From positions 1 through 33,912 of the forward strand of contig JAQVLT010000010.1 in NCBI GenBank assembly GCA_028704015.1: a DNA stretch of 33,912 bases, in the 5' to 3' direction. This stretch comes from Patescibacteria group bacterium. Lineage in GTDB: Bacteria > Patescibacteriota > Patescibacteriia > Patescibacteriales > JAQVLT01. Position 1 is the stretch's first letter. Each line of letters starts with the position of its first letter. Below, piece after piece: positions 17,851 to 24,477 of the stretch. A program made the position numbers and the translations under genes. The notes under the pieces were generated by a model. It did no database searches and was not told the origin of the DNA. It saw only the letters and a program-made list of their open reading frames with translations.

Positions 17851-18285
17851 ATGCTCAAAAAAATAAATAGAATTTATATCTCCGGCGCCCTAACGCACGC
17901 CTCTGACAAACAAAGATTAATTTACGAAAAACTCGCTGAAATTTGCCAAACTTTTTGTGATGTTTATGTACCGCACAAAAAAGGGACTGATCCAATTAAT
18001 AATCCAGAAATAACTCCTTCCGAAGTTTGGCGTCAAGACCACCGAGAAGTAGCCACTGCTGATTTGATCATCGCTTATGTCGGCGAACCATCGCTGGGTA
18101 CTGGCGGCGAACTGGAAATTGCGCGCATTACGAATTCGGACATAATTCTTTGGAATTTCAAAGGACAAAAAGTGAGCCGCATGGCGCTCGGCAATCCGGC
18201 GGTTATAGAAAGAATTGAAGTAGAAAACGAAGATGATTTATTAAATAAAATATTGATAACTATCAAGGCGAAATATTTCAATTAA
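17851..18285 (+). CDS. Nucleoside 2-deoxyribosyltransferase-like protein
   Basis: This 144-residue protein begins KKINRIYISGALTHASD and contains DHREVATADLIIAYVGEPSL followed by GTGGELEIA. That is the D..x(aD)LiIa...GtxxElgiA pattern of the nucleoside 2-deoxyribosyltransferase superfamily, whose Glu is the nucleophile on the deoxyribose. Such proteins swap or remove bases from deoxynucleosides or deoxynucleoside monophosphates. It starts one base after the preceding stop. Fold assignment is fairly secure; substrate is inferred from the dNTP setting. Confidence 0.72.
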   Translation: MLKKINRIYISGALTHASDKQRLIYEKLAEICQTFCDVYVPHKKGTDPINNPEITPSEVWRQDHREVATADLIIAYVGEPSLGTGGELEIARITNSDIILWNFKGQKVSRMALGNPAVIERIEVENEDDLLNKILITIKAKYFN

Positions 18286-18313
18286 TTAATAGGAAATCTT
18301 TATTCAAATTTAT

Positions 18314-18874
18314 ATGAAAAAAAATAAAAAATTAATTATAGGATTAGTCGGTCAAATCGCCTGCGGCAAAGGTGCGATTGCTAAATATGCCCAAGAAAAA
18401 TATAAAGCATCAAGTTATCGTTTCTCCACAATCTTAAGAGATGCGATGGATATCTTGTGTATTGGCAAATCTCGAAAAAATATTAACGATTTTTCAGAGT
18501 TTATCCGCAAAAGATACGGCGAAGATACTTTTGCAAAAGTAATTTACAAACAAGTTGTCGAAGATAATAATAAAATAATTATTGTTGATGGCATAAGAAG
18601 ATTGATGGACATAAAATATTTGAAAAAATTGCCTGAATTTAAATTGGTCAAAGTAACCGCGGATATCAACATCAGGCTGGAAAGACTGCGAAGTAGAAAT
18701 GAAAATATTGGTGATGACAAAAGAACATTAAAATCTCTCATGGCTGACCAAAGCCGAGAAGCTGATGCGCAGATCCCGCAAGTAATGAAACAGGCTGACC
18801 TGGAAATTGTTAACGAAGGAACTTTCCAGGATCTACAAGATGCTACTGATAAAATTATTAAAAAATATTTATGA
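18314..18874 (+). CDS. P-loop kinase, probably nucleotide or nucleoside kinase
   Basis: This 186-residue protein has a P-loop GLVGQIACGKG (residues 10-20), a Walker-B-like KIIIVDGIRRLMDI and an Arg-rich lid segment RLERLRSRNENIGDD. The layout matches the dephospho-CoA kinase/deoxynucleotide kinase group. Flanked by a deoxyribosyltransferase-like gene and Tmk, a (d)NMP kinase role is likely; a CoA-pathway role is the alternative. Its stop overlaps the tmk start (ATGA at 18871-18874). Confidence 0.78.
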   Translation: MKKNKKLIIGLVGQIACGKGAIAKYAQEKYKASSYRFSTILRDAMDILCIGKSRKNINDFSEFIRKRYGEDTFAKVIYKQVVEDNNKIIIVDGIRRLMDIKYLKKLPEFKLVKVTADINIRLERLRSRNENIGDDKRTLKSLMADQSREADAQIPQVMKQADLEIVNEGTFQDLQDATDKIIKKYL

Positions 18875-19455
18875 AAGGGAAATTCATTGTAATTTATGGA
18901 ATAAATAATCTGGGAAAAACTACGCAGGCTAAATTATTAGTTGAAAATTTAAACAACCAAAATATCAAAACGGAATACATCAAATACCCAATTTACAGTA
19001 TGGAACCGGCCGGAAAATTAATTAATAGCTATCTGCGCGAAGGAAACCCAGACAATTTTTCGCCACGAGAATTGCAACTGCTTCATTATATAGACCGAAT
19101 AACTTTTGAGCCTATTTTGAAAGAAAAGCTGAGCCAAGGAATTAATATCGTTGCTGAAGATTATTTTGGCACCGGCATGGCCTGGGGAATGAGCGCGGGT
19201 GTAGATGAAAAATTTCTCTCATATTTATATAAATTTTTATATAAAGAAGATTTAGCGATTCTCTTGGATGGCGAACGTTTTAAAAATGCCGTTGAAAAAA
19301 ATCACAAACACGAAGAAGATGATAAATTAACCAAAAAATCACGCGAAATTCATCTGTATTTAGCGAAAAAATATAAGTGGAAAGTTGTGAATGCTAATCA
19401 AAATATTAAAAAAGTACAAAGTGACGTTTGGAATAAAATTAAACTATTAATTTGA
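18871..19455 (+). CDS. tmk: Divergent thymidylate kinase
   Basis: This 194-residue protein phosphorylates dTMP to dTDP if it keeps family activity. The P-loop is GINNLGKTTQAK (residues 10-21), where most relatives have G-x-D-G-x-G-K-T/S-T. The NIVAEDYFGTGMAWG segment stands where Tmk has D-R-x-x-x-S-x-x-A-Y-Q, but the Arg is not seen. IKYPIYSMEPAGKLINSYL and FSPRELQLLHYIDR fit the Tmk dTMP-binding region. It closes the dTTP cluster. Confidence 0.8.
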   Translation: MKGKFIVIYGINNLGKTTQAKLLVENLNNQNIKTEYIKYPIYSMEPAGKLINSYLREGNPDNFSPRELQLLHYIDRITFEPILKEKLSQGINIVAEDYFGTGMAWGMSAGVDEKFLSYLYKFLYKEDLAILLDGERFKNAVEKNHKHEEDDKLTKKSREIHLYLAKKYKWKVVNANQNIKKVQSDVWNKIKLLI

Positions 19456-19498
19456 CAGTCTTGAATTTATATAATATTTTACTTTTAGAAATAAACTA

Positions 19499-19511
19499 CC
19501 CCTCTAAGGGG
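19499..19511 (+). other. Small hairpin in the leader of the 42-residue ORF
   Basis: CCCC-TCTAA-GGGG lies 28 bases upstream of the small ORF start. It could be a leader or processing hairpin; no further support is seen. Confidence 0.3.
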
Positions 19512-19539
19512 CTTCACAACTAGGCGAAAGGATAAAAAA

Positions 19540-19668
19540 TTGGGAAGGAAAGTGCCAGTCACGCCTTCAAAAGAGGCAATGAAGAAAGACGCGAGCTTGT
19601 GCGTCAGAATCTGGGCACTCACGCCCACGGAACGTGAGGAGCTTGGCCTAGAAGACTATAAGGACTAA
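19540..19668 (+). CDS. Small GC-rich ORF, 42 residues, function unknown
   Basis: A TTG start with an AAAGGA ribosome site seven bases upstream opens a 42-residue frame. It includes KVPVTPSKEAMKKDASLCV, RIWALTPTEREELGLEDYKD and ends in TAA at 19666-19668. An internal ATG would give 29 residues. Its codons are GC-rich compared with the AT-rich genes on both sides, like the small genes at 22126-23416. It is followed by a strong terminator. The same stretch has many short inverted repeats (for example GACGC/GCGTC and CTCACG/CGTGAG), so a structured RNA is a possible alternative. I do not recognise the product. Confidence 0.5.
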   Translation: MGRKVPVTPSKEAMKKDASLCVRIWALTPTEREELGLEDYKD

Positions 19669-19690
19669 GCTATCCACGAGAATACAATTC

Positions 19691-19730
19691 CGCCCGTAGC
19701 ATTCATCACGAATCGCGACGGGCGTTTTTT
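19691..19730 (+). terminator. Rho-independent terminator after the 42-residue ORF
   Basis: CGCCCGT (19691-19697) pairs with ACGGGCG (19718-19724) and is followed by TTTTTT. It ends the transcript before gatB. The rest of the 341-base gap between tmk and gatB shows only AT-rich sequence. Confidence 0.88.
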
Positions 19731-19796
19731 CTTGCTTTTTATCTATTTTTGAGATAATATAAAAATAACAAAACCCTTATTACTTATTACTATTTT

Positions 19797-21308
19797 ATGA
19801 AATACGACGCTATAATCGGCTTGGAAATACACGCAGAACTAAAAACTAAGTCCAAAATGTTTTGTAGCTGCAATAATGATGCGCAAGGCAAAGAGCCGAA
19901 TTCCGTGGTATGCCCGATTTGCCTAGGACATCCAGGCACTCTCCCCTACCCGAATAAAGAAGCGATTGAATGGACAATTCTTTTGGGCTTGGCTTTGCAT
20001 TGCAAAATTAATGAACTCTCAAAATTTGACCGCAAAAATTATTTCTATCCCGACCTGCCAAAAGGCTATCAAATCTCGCAATACGATTTGCCTTTTTGTT
20101 ATGACGGTTATTTGGAGGTTAATGACGGAACAATCAAAATCACCCGCATTCATCTAGAGGAAGACACAGGAAAAAATATTCATCCGGCCGGAAAAAATTA
20201 TTCTTTAATTGATTTTAACCGCGGCGGCACGCCCTTGATTGAATTGGTGACCGAGCCGGTGATTGAAAACGCGGCGCAAGCGAAAAAATTCTCGCAACGC
20301 TACCAACAAATTTTACGTTACCTGAATATTTCTAATGCTGATATGGAAAAAGGCGAAATGCGCTGTGAGGCGAACGTCAGCGTGCAAGAACATGGCAAGT
20401 GGAAATATGAGGGCGATTGCCAAATTAAGCCGATTGGTGATTATAAATTGAATCCAAAAATTGAAGTAAAAAATATCAATTCATTTAAAGCCGTGGAAAA
20501 AGCGATTGATTACGAAATCAAACGCCAAATCAAAGCCATTGAGGATGGCGAAAAATTAATCCAGGAAACACGCGGCTGGAACGAAAATAAGGCAGAGACG
20601 GTCAGCCAGCGCGTCAAAGAAACATCAGCTGATTACCGCTATTTTCCTGAACCGGACATTCCACCGATAAAAATTGACGGCCAATGGATTGAGGAAATTA
20701 AAGCGAAACTAATTGAACTGCCACCGGCGAAACTAAAAAGATTTCAAGAAGAATATGAACTCTCGCCGGACGACGCGGAGATTTTGGTAAGCGACAAGAA
20801 ATTAGCCGACTACGCCGAAAAGGTAATCTCAGAATTGCGCGCCTGGATTGATGCAAATGGCGACACTTGGGAAAGACAGAAAAAGAAATTGGCTAAGGCG
20901 GTGTCGAATTGGCTGCTTTCCGAATTATTCAAACACTTGAATGCCGAGGGAAAAAATATCTGCGATATAAAAATTACGCCGGAAAATTTTGCCGAGTTTA
21001 TTTGCTTGGTTTATCAAGGCAAAGTTAATTCATCCGCCGCGCAACAGATATTGGAAGTAATGTACAAGCAAGGCGGTGATCCGACAAATATTATGGCGGA
21101 TTTGGGTTTGGAACAAATTGATGATGAATCCGAATTGGAAAAAACCATCCAAGAAATAATTGCCAAAAACCCAGCACAAGTTGAACAATACAAAAACGGC
21201 AAAGAAAACGTAAAACAATTCTTAATCGGACAGGTAATGTCAGCCACGAAAGGTAAAGCGAATCCGAAAAAAGTAACTGAACTACTTAAAAAACATCTTG
21301 CTGGATAG
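19797..21308 (+). CDS. gatB: Asp-tRNA(Asn)/Glu-tRNA(Gln) amidotransferase subunit B
   Basis: This 503-residue subunit of GatCAB binds misacylated Glu-tRNA(Gln) or Asp-tRNA(Asn) and activates it for amidation. IGLEIHAELKTKSKMFCSC with the downstream VCPICLGHPGTLPYPN gives the zinc-binding cradle. FYPDLPKGYQISQYDLPFC, MRCEANVSVQ, TRGWNENKAETVSQR and DYRYFPEPDIPP are family signatures. The C-terminal YqeY-like tail ends KGKANPKKVTELLKKHLAG. After the TAG stop the same frame continues with a second version of that tail (see 21309-21401). The gene fits a bacterium that makes Gln-tRNA indirectly; gatA and gatC are outside the window. Confidence 0.97.
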   Translation: MKYDAIIGLEIHAELKTKSKMFCSCNNDAQGKEPNSVVCPICLGHPGTLPYPNKEAIEWTILLGLALHCKINELSKFDRKNYFYPDLPKGYQISQYDLPFCYDGYLEVNDGTIKITRIHLEEDTGKNIHPAGKNYSLIDFNRGGTPLIELVTEPVIENAAQAKKFSQRYQQILRYLNISNADMEKGEMRCEANVSVQEHGKWKYEGDCQIKPIGDYKLNPKIEVKNINSFKAVEKAIDYEIKRQIKAIEDGEKLIQETRGWNENKAETVSQRVKETSADYRYFPEPDIPPIKIDGQWIEEIKAKLIELPPAKLKRFQEEYELSPDDAEILVSDKKLADYAEKVISELRAWIDANGDTWERQKKKLAKAVSNWLLSELFKHLNAEGKNICDIKITPENFAEFICLVYQGKVNSSAAQQILEVMYKQGGDPTNIMADLGLEQIDDESELEKTIQEIIAKNPAQVEQYKNGKENVKQFLIGQVMSATKGKANPKKVTELLKKHLAG

Positions 21309-21401
21309 TATAGATCGATCCCGCCGTTAGCGGGAGCAGCCACAAAAGGCAAAGCGAATCCCCAAAAAGTGCAGGAAGTAATAAAAAAATTATTAAAATA
21401 A
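21309..21401 (+). pseudogene. Second in-frame copy of the GatB C-terminal tail behind the TAG stop
   Basis: Directly after the gatB TAG the same frame reads YRSIPPLAGAATKGKANPQK then VQEVIKKLLK and a TAA (21399-21401). The KGKANP..KV..(x)6-7 KKLLK part duplicates the end of GatB (SATKGKANPKKVTELLKKHL). Thirty codons are open. The joint carries a hairpin TCCCGC-CGTTA-GCGGGA (21319-21335). This looks like a 3'-end duplication or palindrome insertion that left the old tail stranded; readthrough of the TAG is the alternative. Confidence 0.7.
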
Positions 21402-21402
21402 C

Positions 21403-21431
21403 TTGACAATTATATTAATTTGTGATAATAT
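21403..21431 (+). promoter_or_regulatory. Promoter of the 203-residue hypothetical gene
   Basis: A perfect TTGACA (21403-21408) is followed by TGTGATAATAT; GATAAT (15-base spacer) or TAATAT (17-base spacer) is the -10. It begins immediately after the duplicated gatB tail. Confidence 0.6.
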
Positions 21432-21463
21432 ATTATATTAATAATAATTAAACTTAAACTACT

Positions 21464-22075
21464 ATGGGACACGAAAATAATCTTCAACAAAATAATCTTC
21501 AACCTATAAATCCAATGGAAGATTCTATGGGAAAAATAGAAAATATGGCTCATAAAGTTATGGAACCATATAAACTGCAAGAAATGGCAAAAATCAATAG
21601 TAAATTGCAGTCATACCAAAAAGATCTTTTGGATATTGCAACCATATCTCCAGAAAATTCAGAATCAATAAAACAAAAATTTTTAGCTAATCTTGAAAAA
21701 ATTAAAGAGCTAGAAATGGGAGAAAACCAATTAAACTTTCCTCAAGAAGAGTATGAATTTACCATGGAGAAGATAGTTGCTTTAAGAAAAAATTATGAGG
21801 CGGCGATAAATAATTTGGGCGGCGAAAAAGCCGATCCAATCAGAGAGATTATAAGTCAATTTGATTTTGGCGAGAATCAAGAGTTGGTTGCAAGAATTTT
21901 AGAGGAATTAGATTACACAAAAATTGTCGAGGACACATCCAGATTGCCAGAAATTCTTGAGAAAATAATTCTTCCGTCAGTGAAAAATTATGTATCAAAT
22001 CTTAAGGTTGGTGAGGTTGACGCAGCTGATATAGAAGATCAGGTTGTACAAGCTGTAAGTGCTATGAGAAAATAA
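21464..22075 (+). CDS. Hypothetical coiled-coil-rich protein
   Basis: I do not recognise this 203-residue protein. It is acidic, helical and Gln/Asn-rich at the start (HENNLQQNNLQPINPMEDS), then Lys/Glu-rich with heptad-like spacing (QEMAKINSKLQSYQKDLLDI, NLEKIKELEMGENQLNFPQE). No signal peptide, membrane segment or cysteines are seen. It has its own promoter and a shared bidirectional terminator, so it is a single-gene unit. Confidence 0.72.
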   Translation: MGHENNLQQNNLQPINPMEDSMGKIENMAHKVMEPYKLQEMAKINSKLQSYQKDLLDIATISPENSESIKQKFLANLEKIKELEMGENQLNFPQEEYEFTMEKIVALRKNYEAAINNLGGEKADPIREIISQFDFGENQELVARILEELDYTKIVEDTSRLPEILEKIILPSVKNYVSNLKVGEVDAADIEDQVVQAVSAMRK

Positions 22076-22100
22076 TAAAATTTTATTCCAAAATAAAAAT

Positions 22101-22134
22101 AAGCGAGCTCGTGATGGGCTCGCTTTTATTTTTT
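22101..22134. terminator. Bidirectional rho-independent terminator
   Basis: AAGCGAGC and GCTCGCTT form an eight-base-pair stem, with T-rich tails on both strands. It serves the 203-residue gene (plus) and the converging 133-residue gene (minus), whose stop codon lies inside it. Confidence 0.9.
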
Positions 22135-22527
22135 GCCGCTTGCCTGAAACAGGCTCCAACATATCATTGTGCGGAGCCTTTTTAATGTTCTTTTTCTTTG
22201 TTCCGGACAGCGATTAAAAACCAAATCAAAAGTGAACATCGCCCGTGCTATAGGCCATAGACGTTCAATTTTGCCGGCGCATTTATCTGCGATCTCCTGT
22301 GCGTAAGGCAGGTAATCGCGTATTTTTAGAAAACTTACCAGAGTCTTTTTCCACTGGCTCGTGGAAACGCGAACAAATTCATAGTTCGCAAACGCTCGAA
22401 GTAAGTCGACCAGCTCCCTTTCGGATAGCTCGCCTCTATCCCTCATAAGAATGAGGTGAGCATAAATGGCGGGATTCGTCTCAGGCGTGATCCCCTCGCC
22501 TTTTCTCTTGAATGGCAGAACAGCCAT
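22126..22527 (-). CDS. Hypothetical basic helical protein
   Basis: I do not recognise this 133-residue, GC-richer gene. The protein is basic and mostly helical: NPAIYAHLILMRDRGELSER, LVDLLRAFANYEFVRVSTSQ and EQRKRTLKRLRTMICWSLFQ. The start is fixed by an excellent ribosome site, AAGGAGGTGAGCGAAG-ATG, stronger than in most neighbours. A TTGACA (minus, at 22608-22613) with a poor -10 lies about 80 bases upstream. The codon choice (GCC, CTG, CGC) differs from the AT-rich core genes, which suggests a different origin. Confidence 0.75.
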   Translation of the reverse strand: MAVLPFKRKGEGITPETNPAIYAHLILMRDRGELSERELVDLLRAFANYEFVRVSTSQWKKTLVSFLKIRDYLPYAQEIADKCAGKIERLWPIARAMFTFDLVFNRCPEQRKRTLKRLRTMICWSLFQASGKK

Positions 22528-22646
22528 CTTCGCTCACCTCCTTTCTTGAGTATTTTTTAATGAACTGCAATATTCAGATTTAATAACGTAACAAATAAAC
22601 TAAACTTTGTCAATCGCGTGCTAAAATTAGCTAAAAATAAATTAAC

Positions 22647-22675
22647 TTGACAACACGTTTTTTCTGATTTATACT
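22647..22675 (+). promoter_or_regulatory. Strong sigma-70-type promoter ahead of the cysteine-rich locus
   Basis: Perfect -35 TTGACA (22647-22652), 17-base spacer and -10 TATACT (22670-22675). Transcription would start around 22682, just before the 26-codon leader ORF. Confidence 0.85.
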
Positions 22676-22704
22676 ATTAACAATTTGAGTATTCAACAGA
22701 AAAA

Positions 22705-22785
22705 ATGACCAAAAAATTCAATCAAAAAGTAAAAAACTTCTACACCTTCTTGGCAGTAATGCCTAAGAGGAACCATATTTTCTAA
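22705..22785 (+). CDS. Possible leader peptide, 26 residues
   Basis: ATG to TAA encodes MTKKFNQKVKNFYTFLAVMP followed by KRNHIF. The ORF lies between a strong promoter and a terminator-like hairpin whose A-run begins at its stop codon. That layout is what ribosome-mediated attenuators look like, although no run of one regulatory codon stands out beyond many Lys, Asn and Phe. It may instead be a small stand-alone peptide or a chance ORF in a short RNA. Confidence 0.45.
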   Translation: MTKKFNQKVKNFYTFLAVMPKRNHIF

Positions 22786-22820
22786 AAAAATATCCCGTCT
22801 ATTGGACGGGATATTTTTTT
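22784..22820 (+). terminator. Terminator or attenuator between leader ORF and cysteine-rich genes
   Basis: ATATCCCGTC (22790-22799), loop TATTG, GACGGGATAT (22805-22814) and a run of seven T. No promoter is evident between it and the gene at 22866, so transcription probably passes through it conditionally. Confidence 0.85.
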
Positions 22821-22865
22821 AGACAGTATTTTGATTGAACCTTTTATTTCAAGGGAGCTCTCGCG

Positions 22866-23180
22866 ATGTCATGCAAATTTTATACCGAATACGCCTGCAC
22901 CAGAGGGGCATGTGCTAATTGCCCCATAGGACCGGCTAAGGATTTAATGGGTTTTGATGCCAGGTGGATGGTAAAAACTGCGGCGGGATGGATGCCCAGA
23001 CCGCGCATAACCCCAGATGAGATGAAAGAAAGAAACCATCCCACGGACAAAAACCAACGAAAAACACAAACTCTTTGCGCAAAGTCCGAGCAATGTTTTA
23101 ACGCAATAGTCGGTTGCGACGGACTTCGTGAAGACTTTTGCAATGTTTTTCATCCCAGAGATACGGAGGGAAAAAAATGA
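22866..23180 (+). CDS. Cysteine-rich small protein A
   Basis: This 104-residue protein has eight cysteines, at residues 3, 11, 16, 19, 71, 77, 84 and 92, in two groups: MSCKFYTEYACTRGACANC at the start and LCAKSEQC...GCDGLREDFC near the end. A Pro/Arg/Trp-rich middle (ARWMVKTAAGWMPRPRITP) separates them. Such groups usually bind zinc or an iron-sulfur cluster, or form disulfides; there is no signal peptide, so metal binding in the cytoplasm is more likely. The ribosome site is AAGGGAG. Its TGA overlaps the next ATG (ATGA). GC-rich codons set it apart from the neighbours. I do not recognise the family. Confidence 0.78.
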   Translation: MSCKFYTEYACTRGACANCPIGPAKDLMGFDARWMVKTAAGWMPRPRITPDEMKERNHPTDKNQRKTQTLCAKSEQCFNAIVGCDGLREDFCNVFHPRDTEGKK

Positions 23181-23416
23181 GCTGCCCAATACCAGACGTT
23201 AAAGGTGAATGCGACATCCCGGCATATCGAGCTCTTTGGCCGGGAAATAAGGCATGCGGTAAAGGTGTTTGCTACGTCCGCACATATGTCCCTGCGGTAC
23301 GGGACCTTATCGCAAAACACGGGTCAAGCATCACCCCGGAGGCCTTGGCCGAGTTGGCACCCGCTCTGAAAAAAGCAATGCAGGAGGCCATTGCCAAAAA
23401 ACGTCTGGTGTCGTAG
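23177..23416 (+). CDS. Cysteine-rich small protein B
   Basis: This 79-residue protein starts MSCPIPDVKGECDIPAYRAL and continues WPGNKACGKGVCYVRTYVP, with cysteines at 3, 12, 27 and 32, then a helical tail (TPEALAELAPALKKAMQEAI). Like protein A it begins with MSC, and it is translationally coupled to A by an ATGA overlap with a GGAGGG ribosome site seven bases upstream. The open frame further upstream is a shadow of gene A. Four clustered cysteines suggest a single metal site. Function unknown. Confidence 0.75.
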   Translation: MSCPIPDVKGECDIPAYRALWPGNKACGKGVCYVRTYVPAVRDLIAKHGSSITPEALAELAPALKKAMQEAIAKKRLVS

Positions 23417-23449
23417 ATCGCGAGATCGCACCAGAAATCAAAAAGCGAT

Positions 23450-23479
23450 GAGGTTCCAAAGAAATGGAACCTCTTTTTT
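23450..23479. terminator. Bidirectional rho-independent terminator
   Basis: GAGGTTCC (23450-23457), loop of eight, GGAACCTC (23466-23473), then TTTTTT. It ends the cysteine-rich locus; miaA on the other strand ends at 23478. Confidence 0.9.
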
Positions 23480-24425
23480 ATTTTAAAAATTTTTTTGTAA
23501 TTTTATCCGCCTCTTTAAAATCTTTAATCCAACAAATTTTTTTTCCCTGTCTTTCCCAGCGTCTAAACCACGACATCTGCCGTTTGGCAAATTGGCGGAT
23601 CGCTATATTCAGCTTTTCCACCATTTCTTCGTAAGTTAACTTTTTTTGTAAATATTGAGAAACGAATTTGTATTCCAGACCAAAACTCTCCAATCTTTTC
23701 CAACTAATGCCTTCTCTGTGCAATCTTTTTACCTCGCCAACCATATTTTCTTTTTCTAATCTTTCAATCAATCTTTTATAAATCCTGTCACATAAAATTT
23801 CCCTCGGCCAATTTAATCCAAGAATTAAATAATCGCGATTAGGTGTCGAACACCCTATGGGGTGTTCGACGCCTTTTTTTGTTGCGCTAATAATTTCAAC
23901 ATATCTAATCATTCTTCTCTTATTATTCCTTTCGCTGTTATTTAATTTCAAAGCGAATTTCTTGTTTAATTTTATTAATTTTTCAAATAATTCCGCAACA
24001 GTTAATCTTTCCAATTTTTTCCTTAACTCTTTGTTCGGTTTAGCGGAAGACAAGTTGTAATTATCTACTATCGTCTGTAAGTAAAGACCGGTACCACCGA
24101 CGATTATGGGCAGCTTTTTACGCTCCAAAATGCCCTCTATGGCGCGCCAAGCCATTTTTTGATATGTAGCCAGACTAAACTGGGTATTCGGCCCTATAAC
24201 GTCAATAAGATGATAAGGAATTTTGACCGTTGACAATTGACCGTTGACAATTGACTTAATTTTGTACTCCTTTAAATCTTTGCCTGTACCGATATCCATG
24301 CCTTTGTAAACCTGCCGGCTGTCCGCGCTAATAATTTCGCCGCCGTATTTCGCCGCCAATTCAACGCCCATTTTTGTTTTTCCGCTGGATGTTGGTCCAA
24401 GAATAACGATAATTTTTTCTCTCAT
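23478..24425 (-). CDS. miaA: tRNA dimethylallyltransferase MiaA carrying in-frame repeat insertions
   Basis: This 315-residue enzyme puts a dimethylallyl group on A37 of tRNAs that read UNN codons, the step before MiaB. The P-loop is GPTSSGKT (residues 10-17). GGEIISADSRQVYKGMDIGT, IIVGGTGLYLQTIVDNY and the late RQFAKRQMSWFRRW are signatures. The ATG at 24423-24425 is used; an in-frame ATG four codons upstream is possible. Two coding stretches are made of repeat sequence: a tandem 14-base unit at 24223-24255 (SIVNGQLSTV) and a 32-base palindrome at 23842-23873 (GVEHPIGCSTP). Both fall between conserved blocks and keep the frame. Confidence 0.94.
   Translation of the reverse strand: MREKIIVILGPTSSGKTKMGVELAAKYGGEIISADSRQVYKGMDIGTGKDLKEYKIKSIVNGQLSTVKIPYHLIDVIGPNTQFSLATYQKMAWRAIEGILERKKLPIIVGGTGLYLQTIVDNYNLSSAKPNKELRKKLERLTVAELFEKLIKLNKKFALKLNNSERNNKRRMIRYVEIISATKKGVEHPIGCSTPNRDYLILGLNWPREILCDRIYKRLIERLEKENMVGEVKRLHREGISWKRLESFGLEYKFVSQYLQKKLTYEEMVEKLNIAIRQFAKRQMSWFRRWERQGKKICWIKDFKEADKITKKFLK
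23842..23873. repeat. Palindromic element inside miaA
   Basis: GGTGTCGAACACCC, loop TATG, GGGTGTTCGACGCC: a 14-base-pair stem with one G-T pair. On the plus strand it is followed by seven T, like a terminator pointing against miaA. It is translated in miaA as a symmetric peptide (GVEHPIGCSTP) in a variable loop. Confidence 0.85.
24223..24255. repeat. Tandem 14-base repeat inside miaA
   Basis: TTGACCGTTGACAA occurs twice back to back (24223-24236 and 24237-24250) and is followed by TTGAC of a third copy. It lies between the conserved DIGTGKDL and YHLIDV blocks of MiaA. Confidence 0.85.
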
Positions 24426-24452
24426 TATTTTATTCATAATTCACAATTCAAA

Positions 24453-24477
24453 ACCTGCCTGCCGGTAGGCAAGGTTC
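24453..24477. repeat. CCTGCC-GGTAGGC palindrome between miaB and miaA
   Basis: AACCTGCCT-GCC-GGTAGGCA followed by AGGTT folds into a stem with one bulge. It is of the same family as the palindrome nested in the groES leader at 1111-1130. Confidence 0.65.

Noticed and set aside
19490-19690. Structured non-coding RNA such as RNase P RNA, 6S RNA, SRP RNA or a T-box ahead of gatB
   Set aside because: Several short inverted repeats are present, but none of the conserved RNase P, SRP, 6S or T-box motifs was found, and a ribosome site plus an open 42-codon frame explains the stretch at least as well.
21306-21308. Stop-codon reassignment as the reason for the gatB and 25884 in-frame stops
   Set aside because: Two different codons (TAG and TAA) are involved, and TAA, TAG and TGA all end other genes at the expected places in this window, including TGA in ATGA overlaps; local events are simpler.
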